DNA of 64,000 nt. It comes from Serripes groenlandicus. Its lineage: Eukaryota; Mollusca; Bivalvia; Cardiida; Cardiidae. A program made the position numbers and the translations under genes. The stretch spans positions 33,971,322-34,035,321 of the forward strand of contig JASEVX010000010.1 in NCBI GenBank assembly GCA_031761405.1. The letters run 5' to 3'. The notes under the pieces are model-generated. The model was given only the letters and a program-made list of their open reading frames with translations, made no database searches and was not told the origin of the DNA. Positions within the stretch are counted from its first letter, which is position 1; every line of letters starts with the position of its first letter. Below are positions 31,545 to 46,500 of the stretch, one piece after another.

Positions 31545-34500
31545 CTGTAAACGAAATTAACCATTTCTCACATAGAACAAAAAATCTACAGCAGACTAGT
31601 TCGAAAACATGTAGATGAAACATTCCAAATCTTTATAAATAAAAGTATAAATAATGAAAAGAGTTGAAAATAATGAGACAAATGGAGAAAATGCTGATCA
31701 TGAGGAATATCTTCGTTTGCCACAATGTTATCAAATAGTCATCTGGTGCAGATGCGTCAGAATGCGTCTGCAAGTGGGGGAAAGGCCTTCACCGATTCTC
31801 GTAAGCCTGTCTGTGGGAAAAAGGCACAAGTTAAAATTTCTGAACACTGTTGGTTCAGATCAGCCTGTACATCTTCGATATCAAATAATAATCTACACAA
31901 ATTGACAGAAGCTTCTAACAGGCGTATCTTAGTACATGTAATATGTTGACAGTATAGTTCTTGATCAGTTTGTGCGATTATACCTGTTCGCATGGGTCGG
32001 TCCGATTACAAGGTAAATGCGTCTCTCCGTTTCGACATTTGATACACCCTGCAACGGCCACACTGATTTCAACACAATTTGATAATTATGTTTTCATTTA
32101 TGAGGGAAAGTGTTGAATACAATGTTCGCTAATCGAACAACCGAACAGCGAGCACTGATCTGAATTCGAGATTAATTTTATGAAGTGTTTGTGATATCAG
32201 TTCTTTGTGTTTAAACAACCTCTCTGTCCCACCTCCAAAAATCTTTCCTGCATGAATGAATGATGGCTTTGTTTTGAGAACAAAAAAAGAAAACAGAGGC
32301 AATGGACGTTGATTTGACGGAAACGGAACTACTTTACAAATTACTACTTTTTCAAGAAACACTTGGGTTGGTATAAATTAATATCTTAATCCTTTTCCAT
32401 AAACAATAAACTTGCAGTAGACGACCTTAGAAATAGGCAAGTGTATCGAAAAGTGAAAGTATAAGCAATGTATTGAGTTGAGAATATTGAGGCAAAAGGA
32501 ACAAATGCTGATTATGATTATTGTCCCTTTATGTTGCAATGTTTTCAAAAGTCGTCTGCTGAAGATGTGTCAAAATGATTTCGAAAGTGGGTATGTGATT
32601 ACAGGAACTTCGTGAGCGGAAATGACATTAATGAAGTAAAAGTCTAGCCGAAACCTTGGGAGCTTCTTAGGTTACTTCGCGAACAGTACAGAGATGAATA
32701 GTCTGCGCAGATATGTATTTGTTTTCTATATTTGTGTGTTGATGTATTTAAATTTGTCTGCTGCAGATGTGTTGGTTGAGGGAAAATAGGAAATTCCCCG
32801 GCAATTGACTTTGTAAACATCTTGGCAAAACTCTTTTCAAATTAATGTATACCTTTTGTATTGAGATTAAAATATTGTTGCAAAAGGAGAATTTGGTTTA
32901 TTTCTCCTTTTGTTACAATGTTATCATCATTCGTCTGATACAGCCGCGTCAAAATATGTTTACAGGTGGATAAGCATTATGCACTACATTTTCTTTCTCG
33001 GTTAACAAAATCTAGAACAAACTGAGAAATACAAACGTGTTTGCTATATTTTGTCAAAACAGTTTACAGAGAAAAGCTATATGTAGATGGAATAACTGTA
33101 TTCAAATACGTTAAAATAGAAATAGGCAGAACCGTGATAGTTCAGTCGGTAGCGAAGAGGGCTATAAATACATTTTGAGCCTAGGGGGTCATGGATACGA
33201 ACCCCGGCTCGGCCATTCATTCTTTCCGATGATTTACTAAAGTCATTGTAACTTGCACCATTTGCCAATAAGATAAATAGTATATGTGTGAAGCTTGCCA
33301 GTTGCCTTTGCAGAATGTTCTGTGGAGTACAGGAGAAAGAAAGACAGGAAAACACACTAACTGGCCGCCTTCGTATAACTAAAAGACCCTTGCTAACGGC
33401 GTTAAATTCATATTGTTCGATTACTTAATTATACAAACCTCTGTCCCATGCTTCAAATCCTTTACACAGCGAACATCTGTCCAGCCTGGCGAGGTAATAC
33501 ACCCCTAGTACAATGGATTTGATGATGGTCGCCAAGCAGCCTATCAACCCAAGGATAATGTAGAAGAAGAACAGGAAGTAGGACAGGTTGTGATAGCAGT
33601 TCCTGAAAACAGAATGAAACGACATGAAGAGTAAATAACATCGACTTATCGACGTATTCGAGTGTAACTTGAGTAATGATTTATACATTCATAAAGTCAG
33701 TTTCGTTATTCCATTAAACATCCGAAGGTAATACCCAATCAAAGAAAAATTGTATGACCAATCAGAACTGTTGTTACATAGCTTTGTAAACACAGATCTG
33801 TTTCCGGAAGCGGTTCGATGTAAACGATATGTACGAGTAACGACATGCTCGAGTTAACGCAAATCCACTGAGTTGTCGAGGATGCATTAATTAGTGAATG
33901 CACAATGGACTTACCTGTTTTTCAATGCTAAAACGCGTTTAACCGTTTCTTCACCATTCTGGTCTATTGAAGTTATTGTCTCCAGAAGTCTCCATTTACA
34001 AAAGGCCTTTTTTATGGTCTTCTGTATCAGAAACACCAGTATCGGTGGACTGTGTAAAAAGAAGAATAACCTATAAAATATATATGCTAACCTATACATC
34101 ATAAACATTTCTCAGTAAATTATAACCTAACCGGTGAGATTATGACATTTGCGGTGAGATTATGACTTGTCAATTGACGAAAATGTTTTGTTCTCCATGT
34201 TGTTGACAGAATTTATAAAAAAATGAGTCTCAAAACGAGTGACAATTCCACTTAACGATACAATAAAGATGATCTGTGCATCTTACTTAATCTGTGATAA
34301 CACATTGAGTAGGCCAATTAGGCCTTCAGTTAATGATGTGAATCAACACAAGTCACTGTTTATATAAAAATAATAGTTGCAGTGATTTTAAAATCTTACT
34401 GTGTCACTTGGTATTAGAATGATAATCTGACCCCAAGAAAACCCATTAGTAAATGTCAGATCAAAAAGGAATATATATATATATATCACGTGTTGAGAAC

Positions 34501-37500
34501 AAGGGCAACAACTTATGATTGAAAGTAGGCCTACGTAAGTTAGCCAGTTCATAGTTCTATGTCCTATATGTTAGCCTAGTCTTGCAATTCATTCCCGTTA
34601 AGGCATTGAAGGATTACTGACGTTATTCAATTAGGCTGATTTTGTAGCTTTTCGTCAGCAGTTATATATATATATTGCACTTTCTAAATGTAGGCGGACA
34701 GTACAGACTAGATAGTGAGACTGGTTTGGTTGATAAATAGCGGGACAGTACCGACTAGACAGTGAGACTGTTATGGTTGATATATAGGCGGACAGTACAG
34801 ACTAAATAGTGAGACTGGTATGGTTGATATATAGGCGGACAGTACAGACTAAATAGTGAGACTGGAATAGTTGATATATATGGGGACAGTACAGACTAGA
34901 TAGTGAGACTGGTTTGGTTGATATATAGGCGGACAGTACATACTAAAGAGTGAGACTGGTATGGTTGATATATAGGGGACAGTACAGACTAGATAGTGAG
35001 ACTAGTTTGGTTGATATATAGGCGGACAGTACAGACTAAATAGTGAGACTGGAATAGTTGATATATATGGGGACAGTACAGACTAGATAGTGAGACTAGT
35101 TTGGTTGATATATAGGCGGACAGTACAGACTAAATAGTGAGACTGGTATGGTTGATATATAGGGGACAGTACAGACTAGATAGTGAGACTGTTATGGTTG
35201 ATATATAGGGGACAGTACAGACTAGATAGTGAGACTGGTTTGGTTGATATATAGGCGGACAGTAGAGACTAAATAGTGAGACTGGTATAGTTGATATATA
35301 GGTTGACAGTACATACTAGATAGTGAAACTGGTTTGATTGATATATAGGCGGACAGTACAGACTAGACAGTGAGACTGTCATGGTTGATATATTGGCGGA
35401 CACTACAGACTAGATAGTGAGACTGGTATGGTTGATATATAGGGGGACAGTACAGAGTAGATAGTGAGACTGGTATGGTTGATATATAGGGGGACAGTGC
35501 AGACTAGATAGTGAGACTGGTATGGTTGATATATAGGCGGACAGTACAGACTAGATAGTGAGACTGGTATATTTGATGTATACGCGGACAGTATAGACTA
35601 GATAGTGAGACTGGTATGGTTGATATATAGGGGGACAGTACAGACTAGATAGTGGGACTGGTATAGTTGATATATAAGGGGACAGTACAGACTAGATAGT
35701 GAGACTGGTATGGTTGATATATAAGGGGACAGTACATACTAGATAGTGAGACAGGTTTGGTTGATAAATTGCGGGACAGTACAGACTAAATAGTGAGACT
35801 GTTATGGTTGATATATAGGCGGACAGTACAGACAAAATAGTGAGACTGGTACGGTTGATATATAGGCGGACAGTACAGACTAGACAGTGATACTGGTATG
35901 TTGATATATAGGCGAACAGTACAGACTAGATAGTGAGACTGGTATGGTTGATATAAAGGTGGACAGTGCAGACTAGATAGTGAGACTGGAATAGTTGATA
36001 TATATGGGGACAGTACAGACTAGATAGTGAGACTGGTTTGGTTGATATATAGGCGGACAGTACATACTAAATAGTGAGACTGGTATGGTTGATATATAGG
36101 GGACAGTACAGACTAGATAGTGAGACTAGTTTGGTTGATAGATAGGCGGACAGTACAGACTAAATAGTGAGACTGGAATAGTTGATATATATGGGGACAG
36201 TACAGACTAGATAGTGAGACTAGTTTGGTTGATATATAGGCGGCCAGTACATACTAAATAGTGAGACTGGTATGGTTGATATATAGGGGACAGTACAGAC
36301 TAGATAGTGAGACTGTTATGGTTGATATATAGGGGACAGTAGAGACTGGATAGTGAGACTGGTTTGGTTGATATATAGGCGGACAGTACAGACTAAATAG
36401 TGAGACTGGTATAGTTGATATATAGGTTGACAGTACATACTAGATAGTTAAACTGGTTTGATTGATATATAGGCGGACAGTACAGACTAGACAGTGAGAC
36501 TGTCATGGTTGATATATTGGCGGACACTACAGACTAGATAGTGAGACTGGTATGGTTGATATATAGGGGGACAGTACAGAGTAGATAGTGAGACTGGTAT
36601 GGTTGATATATAGGGGGACAGTGCAGACTAGATAGTGAGACTGGTATGGTTGATATATAGGCGGACAGTACAGACTAAATAGTGATACTGTTATGGTTGA
36701 TATATAGGCGGACAGTAGAGACTAGATAGTGAGACTGGTATAGTTGATGTATACGCGGACAGTACAGACTAGATAGGGAGACTGGTATGGTTGATATATA
36801 GGGGGACAGTACAGACTAGATAGTGGGACTGGTATAGTTGATATATAAGGGGACAGTACACACTAGATAGTGAGACTGGTATGGTTGATATATAAGGGGA
36901 CAGTACAGACCAGATAGTGAGACAGGTTTGGTTGATAAATTGCGGGACAGTACAGACTAAATAGTGAGACTGTTATGGTTGATATATAGGCGGACAGTAC
37001 AGACAAAATAGTGAGACTGGTACGGTTGATATATAGGCGGACAGTACAGACTAGATAGTGAGACTGGTATGGTTGATATATAGGCGAACAGTACAGACTA
37101 GATAGTGAGACTGGTATGGTTGATATATAGGTGGACAGTGCAGACTAGATAGTGAGACTGGTTTGGTTGATATATAGGCGGACAGTACAGACTAAATAGT
37201 GATACTGGTATAGTTGATATATAGGCGGACAGTACAGACAAAATAGTGATACTGGTACGGTTGATATATAGGGCGACAGTACATACTAGATAGTGAGACT
37301 GGTTTGATCGATATATAGGCGGACAATACAGACTAGACAGTGAGACTGGTATAGTTGATATATAGGGGGACAGTATAGACTAGACAGTGAGACTGTCATG
37401 GTTGATATATTGGCGGACAATACAGACTAGATAGTGAGACTGGTATGGTTGATATATAGGGGGACAGTACAGACTAGATAGTGAGACTGGTTTGGTTGAT

Positions 37501-40500
37501 ATATAGGCGGTCAGTACAGACTAAATAGTGAGACTGGTATCGTTGATATATAGTGGGACAGTACAGACTAGATATTGAGACTGGTTGATATATAGAGAGA
37601 CAGTACAGACTTAATAGTGAGACTGTTATGGTTGATATATAGGCGGACAGTACAGACTAGATTGTGAGACTGGTATTGTTGATATATAGGGGACAGTACA
37701 GACTAGATAGTGAGACTGGTTTGGTTGATATATAGACGGACAGTACAGACTAAACAGTGAGACTGGTATGGTTGATATATAGGCGGACAGTACAGTCTAG
37801 ATAGTGAGACTGGTATGGGTGATATATAGGCGGTCAGTACAGACTAGAGAGTGACACTGGTATTGTTGATATATAGGCGATCAGTACAGACTAGATAGTG
37901 AGACTGTTATGGTTAATATAGGCGGTCAGTACAGACTAGATAGTGAGACTGTTATGGTTGATATAAAGGCGAACAGTATAGACTACATAGTGAGACGGGT
38001 ATAGTTGATATATAGAGGGACAGTACAGACTAAATAGTTAGACTGGTATGGTTGATATATAGAGGGACAGTACAGACTAAAAAGTGAGACTGGTATAGTT
38101 GATATATAGGCGGACAGTGCAGACTAGATATTGAGACTGTTATGGTTGATATATAGGCGGCCAGTACAGACTAGATAGTGAGACTGTTATGGTTGATATA
38201 TAGGCGAACAGTACTGACTAAATAGTGAGACTGGTATGGTTGATATATAGGCGGACAGTACAGACTAAATAGTGAGACTGTTATGGTTGATATATAGGCG
38301 AACAGTACAGACTAAATAGTGAGACTGTTATGGTTGATATATAGGCGAACAGTACAGACTAGATAGTGAGATTGGTATAGTTGATATATAGGCGGACAGT
38401 ACAGACTAAATAGTGAGACTGTTATGGTTGATATATAGGCGAACAGTACAGACTAAATAGTGAGACTGTTATGGTTGATATATAGGCGAACAGTACAGAC
38501 TAGATAGTGAGACTGGTATAGTTGATATATAGGCGGACAGTACAGACTAAATAGTGAGACTGGTACGGTTGATATATAGGCGGACAGTACAGACTAGATA
38601 GTGAGACTGGTATAGTTGATATATAGGCGGACAGTGCAGACTAGATATTGATACTGTTATGGTTGATATATAGGCGTACAGTACAGACTAGATAGTGAGA
38701 CTGGTATGGTTGATATATAGGTGAACAGTAGAGACTAGACACTGAGACTGTTATGGTTGATATATAGGCGGACAGTACAGACTAGATACTGAGACTGGTT
38801 TTGTTGATATATAGGCGGACAGTACAGACTAAAAAGTGAGACTGGTATAGTTGATATATAGTGGGACAGTACAGACTAGATATTGAGACTGGTATGGGTG
38901 ATATATAGGCCGACAGTACAGACTAGATAGTGAGACTGTCATGGTTGATATATAGGCGGACAGTACAGACTAGATAGTGAGACTGACATGGTTGATATAT
39001 AGGCGGACAGTACAGACTAGATAGTGAGACTGGTATAGTTGATATATAGGCGAACAGTACAGACTAAATAGTGAGACTGGTATGGTTGATATATAGGCGT
39101 ACAGTACAGACTAGAGAGTTAGACTGTCATGGTTGATATATAGGCGGACAGTACAGACTAGATAGTGAGACTGGTATAGTTGATATATAGGCGAACAGTA
39201 CAGACTAAATAGTGAGACTGGTATGGTTGATATATAGGCGGACAGTACAGACTAGAGAGTTAGACTGTTATGGTTGATATATAGGCGAACAGTACAGACT
39301 AAATAGTGAGACTGTTATGGTTGATATATAGGCGAACAGTATAGACTAAATAGTGAGACTGGTATGGTTGATATATAGGCGAACAGTACAGACTAAATAG
39401 TGAGACTGTTATGATTGATATATAGGCGTACAGTACAGACTAGATAGTGAGACTGGTATGGTTGATATATAGGTGAACAGTAGAGACTAGACAGTGAGAC
39501 TGTTATGGTTGATATATAGGCGGACAGTACAGACTAGATAGTGAGACTGGTTTGGTTGATATATAGGCGGACAGTACAGACTAAAAAGTGAGACTGGTAT
39601 AGTTGATACATAGGTGGACAGTGCAGACTAGATAGTGACACTGGTATGGTTGATATATAGGCGGTCAGTACAGACTAGATAGTGAGACTGTTATGGTTGA
39701 TATATAGGCGGAAAGTACAGATTAGATAGTGAGACTGTTATGGTTGATATATAGGCGGAGAGTACAGACTTGATAGTGAGACTGGTATGGTTGATATATA
39801 GGGGGACAGTACAGACTAAATAGTGAGACTGGTATAGTTGATGTATAGGGGGACAATACAGACTAGATAGTGAGACTAGTACGGTTGATATATAGATTGA
39901 CAGTACAGACTCGATATTGAGACTGGTATGGTTGATATATAGGCGGACAGTTCAGACTAGATAGTGAGACTGGTATAGTTGATGTATAGATTGGAGTTAA
40001 ACGCCGTTTCAACGGTATTTCAGTTTGCATCACGGCGGCCGATTAACCTTTTTTTCTCTCGTATTAGTACTCCACACGATATTCTCCCCTGGTAACTGGC
40101 TACCGTTCCACATATAATATTTAGCCCTCTGGTGGAGACAAATGACGCTTGTCGCAATGACTGTCATCAATCATCGAAAAGATAGAATAGTCGAACCGTG
40201 GTTCGAACCTATGACCCATGGATTCATGACCTAGCGACAGAGCTATCACTGATCGACTTTAGTCAGACTGTGTGCATGAAAAGGTTTACCCGAATAGTTC
40301 CTGTTTCCATGTTGATCAAGAATCGAAAGGAAGCAATAAACGTTTATCACGCAAATAAAGCTATTGATAAAATAATATAAAGAAAACAGCGCAGTAATTT
40401 CTCAGTGTTCGTCTGATCAATCACAACTGCTGCTACGCTGTTTTAAAAAGACAGACCCGTCCCATGAATTGGTTCGATTTGTACGATATATTCGAATGAT

Positions 40501-43500
40501 CGCATGTTCGAGATATCGCGAGTCCACTTCAAAATGCTGCCCGATATTCAAGATCAGGTAAATTGTGCCAAATAGTAATTTACAAGCACTTACATTAAGT
40601 TAAGTACGTATATCAGGAGCGACATCGGTAGTTGATCAGTTAGTGGTAACACTATAAAACACGCCAGTAGAAATCCAACGGTGGTCATGGACAACAACAC
40701 GATGATGTAGCCTGTAAATGGAAGATAATAATATATTTCTCCTTTATATGTATTTGCGTGAAACTAGTGAGGCATTACTTCCAGCAACGTCGCATATTCG
40801 TCAGAAATTCAGTTACTACATCGAGATGTTACAGAACCCCTTTTCTCCTTACGCGATTCCAAAACTCTGATTTTGAACACAAACCAGTTATTTGACTAAA
40901 GCATGTTTTGCAGCATTATGAATCTCGGTGGTATAAATGTAAAACATGGATTGTCCATCTTAGATTTGGAAGAGTTCATACCAATTGTAGGAATATATAA
41001 ATAATCATGTTGTAGAGCCCGGTCAGACGGCGCTGTTGCGCCCGGCTGCCCTGGTTATATGATGATGACACAGGCTTTACAAAATCGGTTTCCGCAGTCA
41101 AAGGGTTAAGAGTCCTACAATGGAAGGATGTGTTAGAAACATTCTCAGTTCTTAACAAATATGTCCTACATATGACAAATCTGCATCAGACCCATTTGAA
41201 AACGTCTAGGCTAAATATAGAAAAAACAAATTGATGAAATTTTTATTTTTTATAATATGAATCATTATGAACCACACTGTGTGCTCAGACCGTCTGCTGC
41301 AGATATGTCAGACTGCATCTACATGCAGGAAAAGTTAATTGTGAGATTTTGCACATAATTAAATATATCAGAAAATTAAACGCAATGCTCAGACAGCAAG
41401 TTTCTGGTTAAAAACGAAGAAGTTAAGCGAAGTGAAGTTTTAAGCCAGATTTCAGTGCTGCATGTTGTGCGTAACTTACATGTTTGGCTGTGGTTCTCGA
41501 ATTAAAAAAATATCATTTAAAAGACACGTGGTTATAAAGGCCAAAATACTCACCGCATATAGTGTAGGCAATCTGTGACCTGGCATAGTACACAGACTGT
41601 AAGACTTAAAGGTTGATATACTCACCATTTGCTATGTAGGCAATCTGTGAGCCTGCATAGTACAGATTGTATACTTAAAGGAGAATGTACTCACCCTATA
41701 GTATGTATACAATCTATGAGCCTGCAGAGTACAGACTGTAATAATAAATGGTAAATATACTCTCCCTATAGTATGTAGGGAATCTGTGATTCGGAAGAGT
41801 ACAGCCTGTAAGACTTAACATTTGATATGCTCACCCTATAGTATGTAGGCAATATGTGACCTGACATAGTACAGACTGTTAGGCCTTAACGTCAATATAC
41901 TCACCCTATAGTATGTAGCCAACCTGTAACCCGGCATAGTACAGACTGTAAGACTTAAAGGTCAATATACTCTACCTATAATATGCAGACAATCTGTGAC
42001 CCGGCATATTACAAACTGTAATACTAAATGGTGAATATACTCCCCCTATAGCATATAGTGAAACTGTGACCCTGAATAGTACAGACAGTAAGACTTAAAT
42101 GTCAATATACGCACCCTATAGTGTTTAGGCAATCTGTGACATGGCATAGTACAGACAGTAAGACCTAAAGGTCAATATACTCACCCTATAGTATGTAGGT
42201 AATCTGTGACCCGGCATAATACAGACTGTAATACATGTACTTAAAGGTCAATATACTCACCCTACAGTATAAAGGTAATCTATGACCCGGCATAGTACAA
42301 ACTGTAAAACTTAACGGTCAATATACTCACCCTATAGTTTGTAGAGAATATGTGACCCGGCAAAGTACAGACAGTAAGACGTAAAGGTCAATATACTCAC
42401 CCTATAGTTTTTAGGCAATCTGTGACATGGCGTAGTACAGACTGTAAGACCTAAAGATCAATATACTCAGCCTATAGTATGTAGGCAATCTTTAAGCCTG
42501 CATAGTACAAATTGTAAGACTTAAAGGTCAATGTACACAACCTATAGTATGTAGGGAATCTGTGACCCGGCATAGCACAGACAATAAGACATAACTGTTA
42601 GTATAGTCACCCTATAGTATGTAGGGAATCCGTGACCCTGAATAGTACAGGCAGTAAGATTTAAAGGTCAATATACTCACCCTATAGTTTTTGGGCAAAC
42701 TATGAGCCTGCATTGTACAAACTGTAAGACTTAAAGGTCAATATACACAACCTATAGTTTGTAGGTAATCTGTTACCCGGCATAGTACAAACTGTAAGAC
42801 TTAAAGGTCAATACACTCACCCTATAGTATGTAGATAATATGTGACCCGGCATAGTACAAACTGTAAGACCTAAAGGTCAATGTACACAACCTATAGTAT
42901 GTAGGTAATCTGTTATTCGGCATAGTACTAACTGTAAGACTTAAAGGTCAATATACTAACCCTACAGTATGTAGGTAATCTGTGACCCGGCATAGTACAA
43001 ACTGTAAGACTTAAAGGTCAATATACTCACCCTATAGTATGTAGATAATCTGTGACCCGGCATAGTACAGACTGTAGGACGTAAAGGTCAATATACTCAC
43101 CCTATGTTATGTAGACAATCTATGACCCGACATAGTACAGACTGTAAGAACTTATGGCCAATATACTCTCCCCATAGGATGAAGACAGTCTGTGACACGG
43201 CATAGTACATACTCTAATACCTAATGTTCAAAATACTCACCCCATAGAATGTAGGCAATATGTGAACCGGCATAGTCCAGACTGTCTGACTGTAATAATA
43301 AATTAAGTTTGTCATTCATGTTGTTATTTATGCAAGGCTAATTGAAAAAGCAGACCTCAGAACTACTTACAATCTGCCCTGTTTTTTATTTTGTTATAAA
43401 CGCAAGTCTTTCTGGCTTTACCAAAAGCTGACAATAAAAATAAGCATTTGATCCTAATTGCCATTGGCTTCATAAATTCGGAATTTCAAAATGTTAGTTT

Positions 43501-46500
43501 TCATGTGACATTGACCGTTTATGTCAATGTCGTTTTTGTTTATTAGTCCATTTTTCGATTTTATTTGTTGAAAATACAAACCGAATTTCTTTAACACAAT
43601 TAAGTCCCAAAGACACTAAGTCGAATGGATTCAGGTTAAAGGTGTATACTTTGATAATTTGAAATCAGCAAAGAAATAATAGAAATAATAGTTTCATTAT
43701 AGTACTGTAGTCGTTATTCAAGATATTCAAAAAGCATACACCTCTCACAAATTAAAATAAACATTTAAAAGACATTATTGTCCTATTTTAATTCAACTAA
43801 TTTGACATAAGTCTTACAATGGCCCACAAAGATTTTCCATAAACAATTATCAAAACTATAAAGCTTGGCCAATTTATAAACATGGGAATCTAACATTGAT
43901 AACGTAAACAACAGGAAATATATCACCGGAAAATGAGATGACGATTTAGACATTTCTTTTAAAAAAATACCATGATGTGATCATCGTTTGACCAAGGTAA
44001 TTAAATTCAACTATCAAGATGTTTTAATTATTAAACCGTGTTCTGCGAATCCCTGTAACCCAGTTGATAGCGACGCGGTCTGTCAATATAGGGGTTATGA
44101 GGACTAACAGATCATGTGGAAAAGCAGCCAGTTGCCTAGAGAGATTGTTGTATGAAATACTGGTGTGAGAAAGCATGAAAGCTCATGGCCGCTGTGATAT
44201 GACTGAAAGTAGTTAAAAATGGCGTTAAACCCTTATCAATCCCAACAATCTGACGACGTTATGAAACATATGCATAGTCAGCTGGAATATACGTCAGTCA
44301 GTCGCAGAACGTTACAAGAAACTTCTACCAACCAGTGTCCATTCAAAAATATGAGCACGTATGCCCTGGGAGACTCCGTTGAACTACATTTGGAATTTTA
44401 TACAGAGCCCGACAAAACTGGAAATTGTAAGAGCGAAGTCTTATCTGCTTCAGAGGTGTCAAAAAGTGTCTGTATGTGGAAAATGGTTTAATTCTTACTT
44501 ATAAGGTTTGCCGATAGTGCAAAGCAGCACTAAGCAAAACGGAGGGACACTATACAAAAACAATATTTCTATTGTTTCAGATGTAACATACAAACATACA
44601 TTTCCTTAAGTGCCATCAGATTGGGGTTGGGTTTAATTTTTATTATAATTATGTGTTTGTTGAGAAGGGTTGTCAGTAAGAAAATAAAGTATTGGTCAAT
44701 ATTAATTAGCGAGTCTCTTCAATAAATATATCTATATCAACCACAGGCGCATGGAACGCTATTTAAAAAAAAAATGTAGACCCTAGTATATTATAATCTA
44801 TATTGAAACCCGTTTGTAATCATGAGAAATAACCAAACAAAAGAAAATGGCAAACTCGCTTTTTCCACAAAGTTTCATAACTCTATAATAAAAATGCAAC
44901 GCCAAATTTCTAGATGTCAGAGTTATATAAAACTATCAAATGTGTTAAATGCAGACAAGACCAGAAAAGCATACATCTCATTATAACAAGACATAAACTT
45001 CGCTTGCTTGTATATTCTATATAGGTCGGCTCAGATTAAACTTTGTGTCAGCCAATTAAATTGTCGCTAACAAATCGTTTGGTATAAAATAGGTAAGATA
45101 ACCCATTCAAATAAACGAGATAGAGAAGCGGTGTTTGTCGAGTGTTTCGATTGTATATCACGGGCGTTGTAAGGGGTAATTAGATCAGATATACGTATAG
45201 CAAAGTATATTATTTTGATTCTAATGAAATTGGGAGAGCACGTAAAGTAAACATTTAACTGACCAATATGACGTGGGCGTCTCTGTTTTCCGGGTTAAAG
45301 GGAAGGTGTCTGTACGATCCCTTAAACATCTCCTTAAGATTAGCTCGATAATTCACCAGGATTCGCGATATAAAGTATACCGTTAGTAACGAGGCAAGTA
45401 CGAATGATATAATCATTGCAACTGAAAAGGAAAACACAAAATAATCAAAGTACTCAGGAGTACTGAAAATCGAGTTCACATGACAACGTCAATGATTAAA
45501 TAAATGCAAAGCTGCTGAAAGTACAACGACAAAATGGATAAGAGTGTGTGAATTGTTAAGACAAATGATAAGGGTCAATATTCTGTTAATTTGGTTTCGT
45601 TTACAAACGTACTGCATACAAACTAATAAAGAAACTGTTTTTGATTAATAGAAATGTGTATTGGATTTGTTTGGGGTTTAAAGCATAACAATCTTCAAAT
45701 CAGGAAATAGAAAACGAAAGTGTCAACACTAATTGACTGTACACTTTATACAATCATATGTGTGTGTTTACATCCGACGTAAAGTCTTGCATAGAACAAA
45801 GTCGATATCGCTTTACTCCGCTGAATGAATGATAAATTCCTATGTGTTAATGTAACAGTACATGAAACTTGCCTTCAACAGTATACCAACTATTCATGTA
45901 AACTATGCCTTGAACGTTTACTTCCGTAAAACAGGAGTTGTTTCTCTTGTATATTGTAATGCGCAATAGAGAACCAAGTGTAGACTCTACACAACTTTTG
46001 TCGATACGTTAAACACCATAAACAATAAATGTAACTTACATTCATTTATAAACGAACAATATAGAGGATATTTTTAGGAGGACTATTTATTCATCCAAGA
46101 GGGAAAGCACGAACAAGGCTTGACATCCTATCATTCCGCCAATACTGAGCATTATTACATGTATGTGACTAGGGTGTCTACGGCCATCTCACGGAAGTAA
46201 CCAACTTTCATTTAACATGCACAATTATCTACTGAATCAAAATTAAATATGTGTGTTTCCAGTGGCATGTTTTCAACAGATACTGCGTAATTTGGAAAAT
46301 ATTCAGACATGACATTTGCCTATTATGAGTATTTAATAAGAATTGGTAAACAATTTTAGAGTGCGCATACTTTTTTATGGATTTTATGCCTAGATAAAAG
46401 TATTTATGTTATTGTTGACACGCCTTTATCTTCAGTGGTTAACACTAAGGGGGATTGATTCAGTTGCTCTGGTGCATGTATTTGTCACGTGATAGAGCCT

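Noticed and set aside
34691..39988. Centromeric satellite
   Set aside because: It is a 5.3-kb intronic array with a single-unit counterpart in the other arm, so a local expansion is the simpler explanation.
44219..44491. 90-codon frame, possible gene
   Set aside because: It starts in a SINE tail, has no recognised domain, and lies in the first shared intron of copy B without a matching frame in the left arm.
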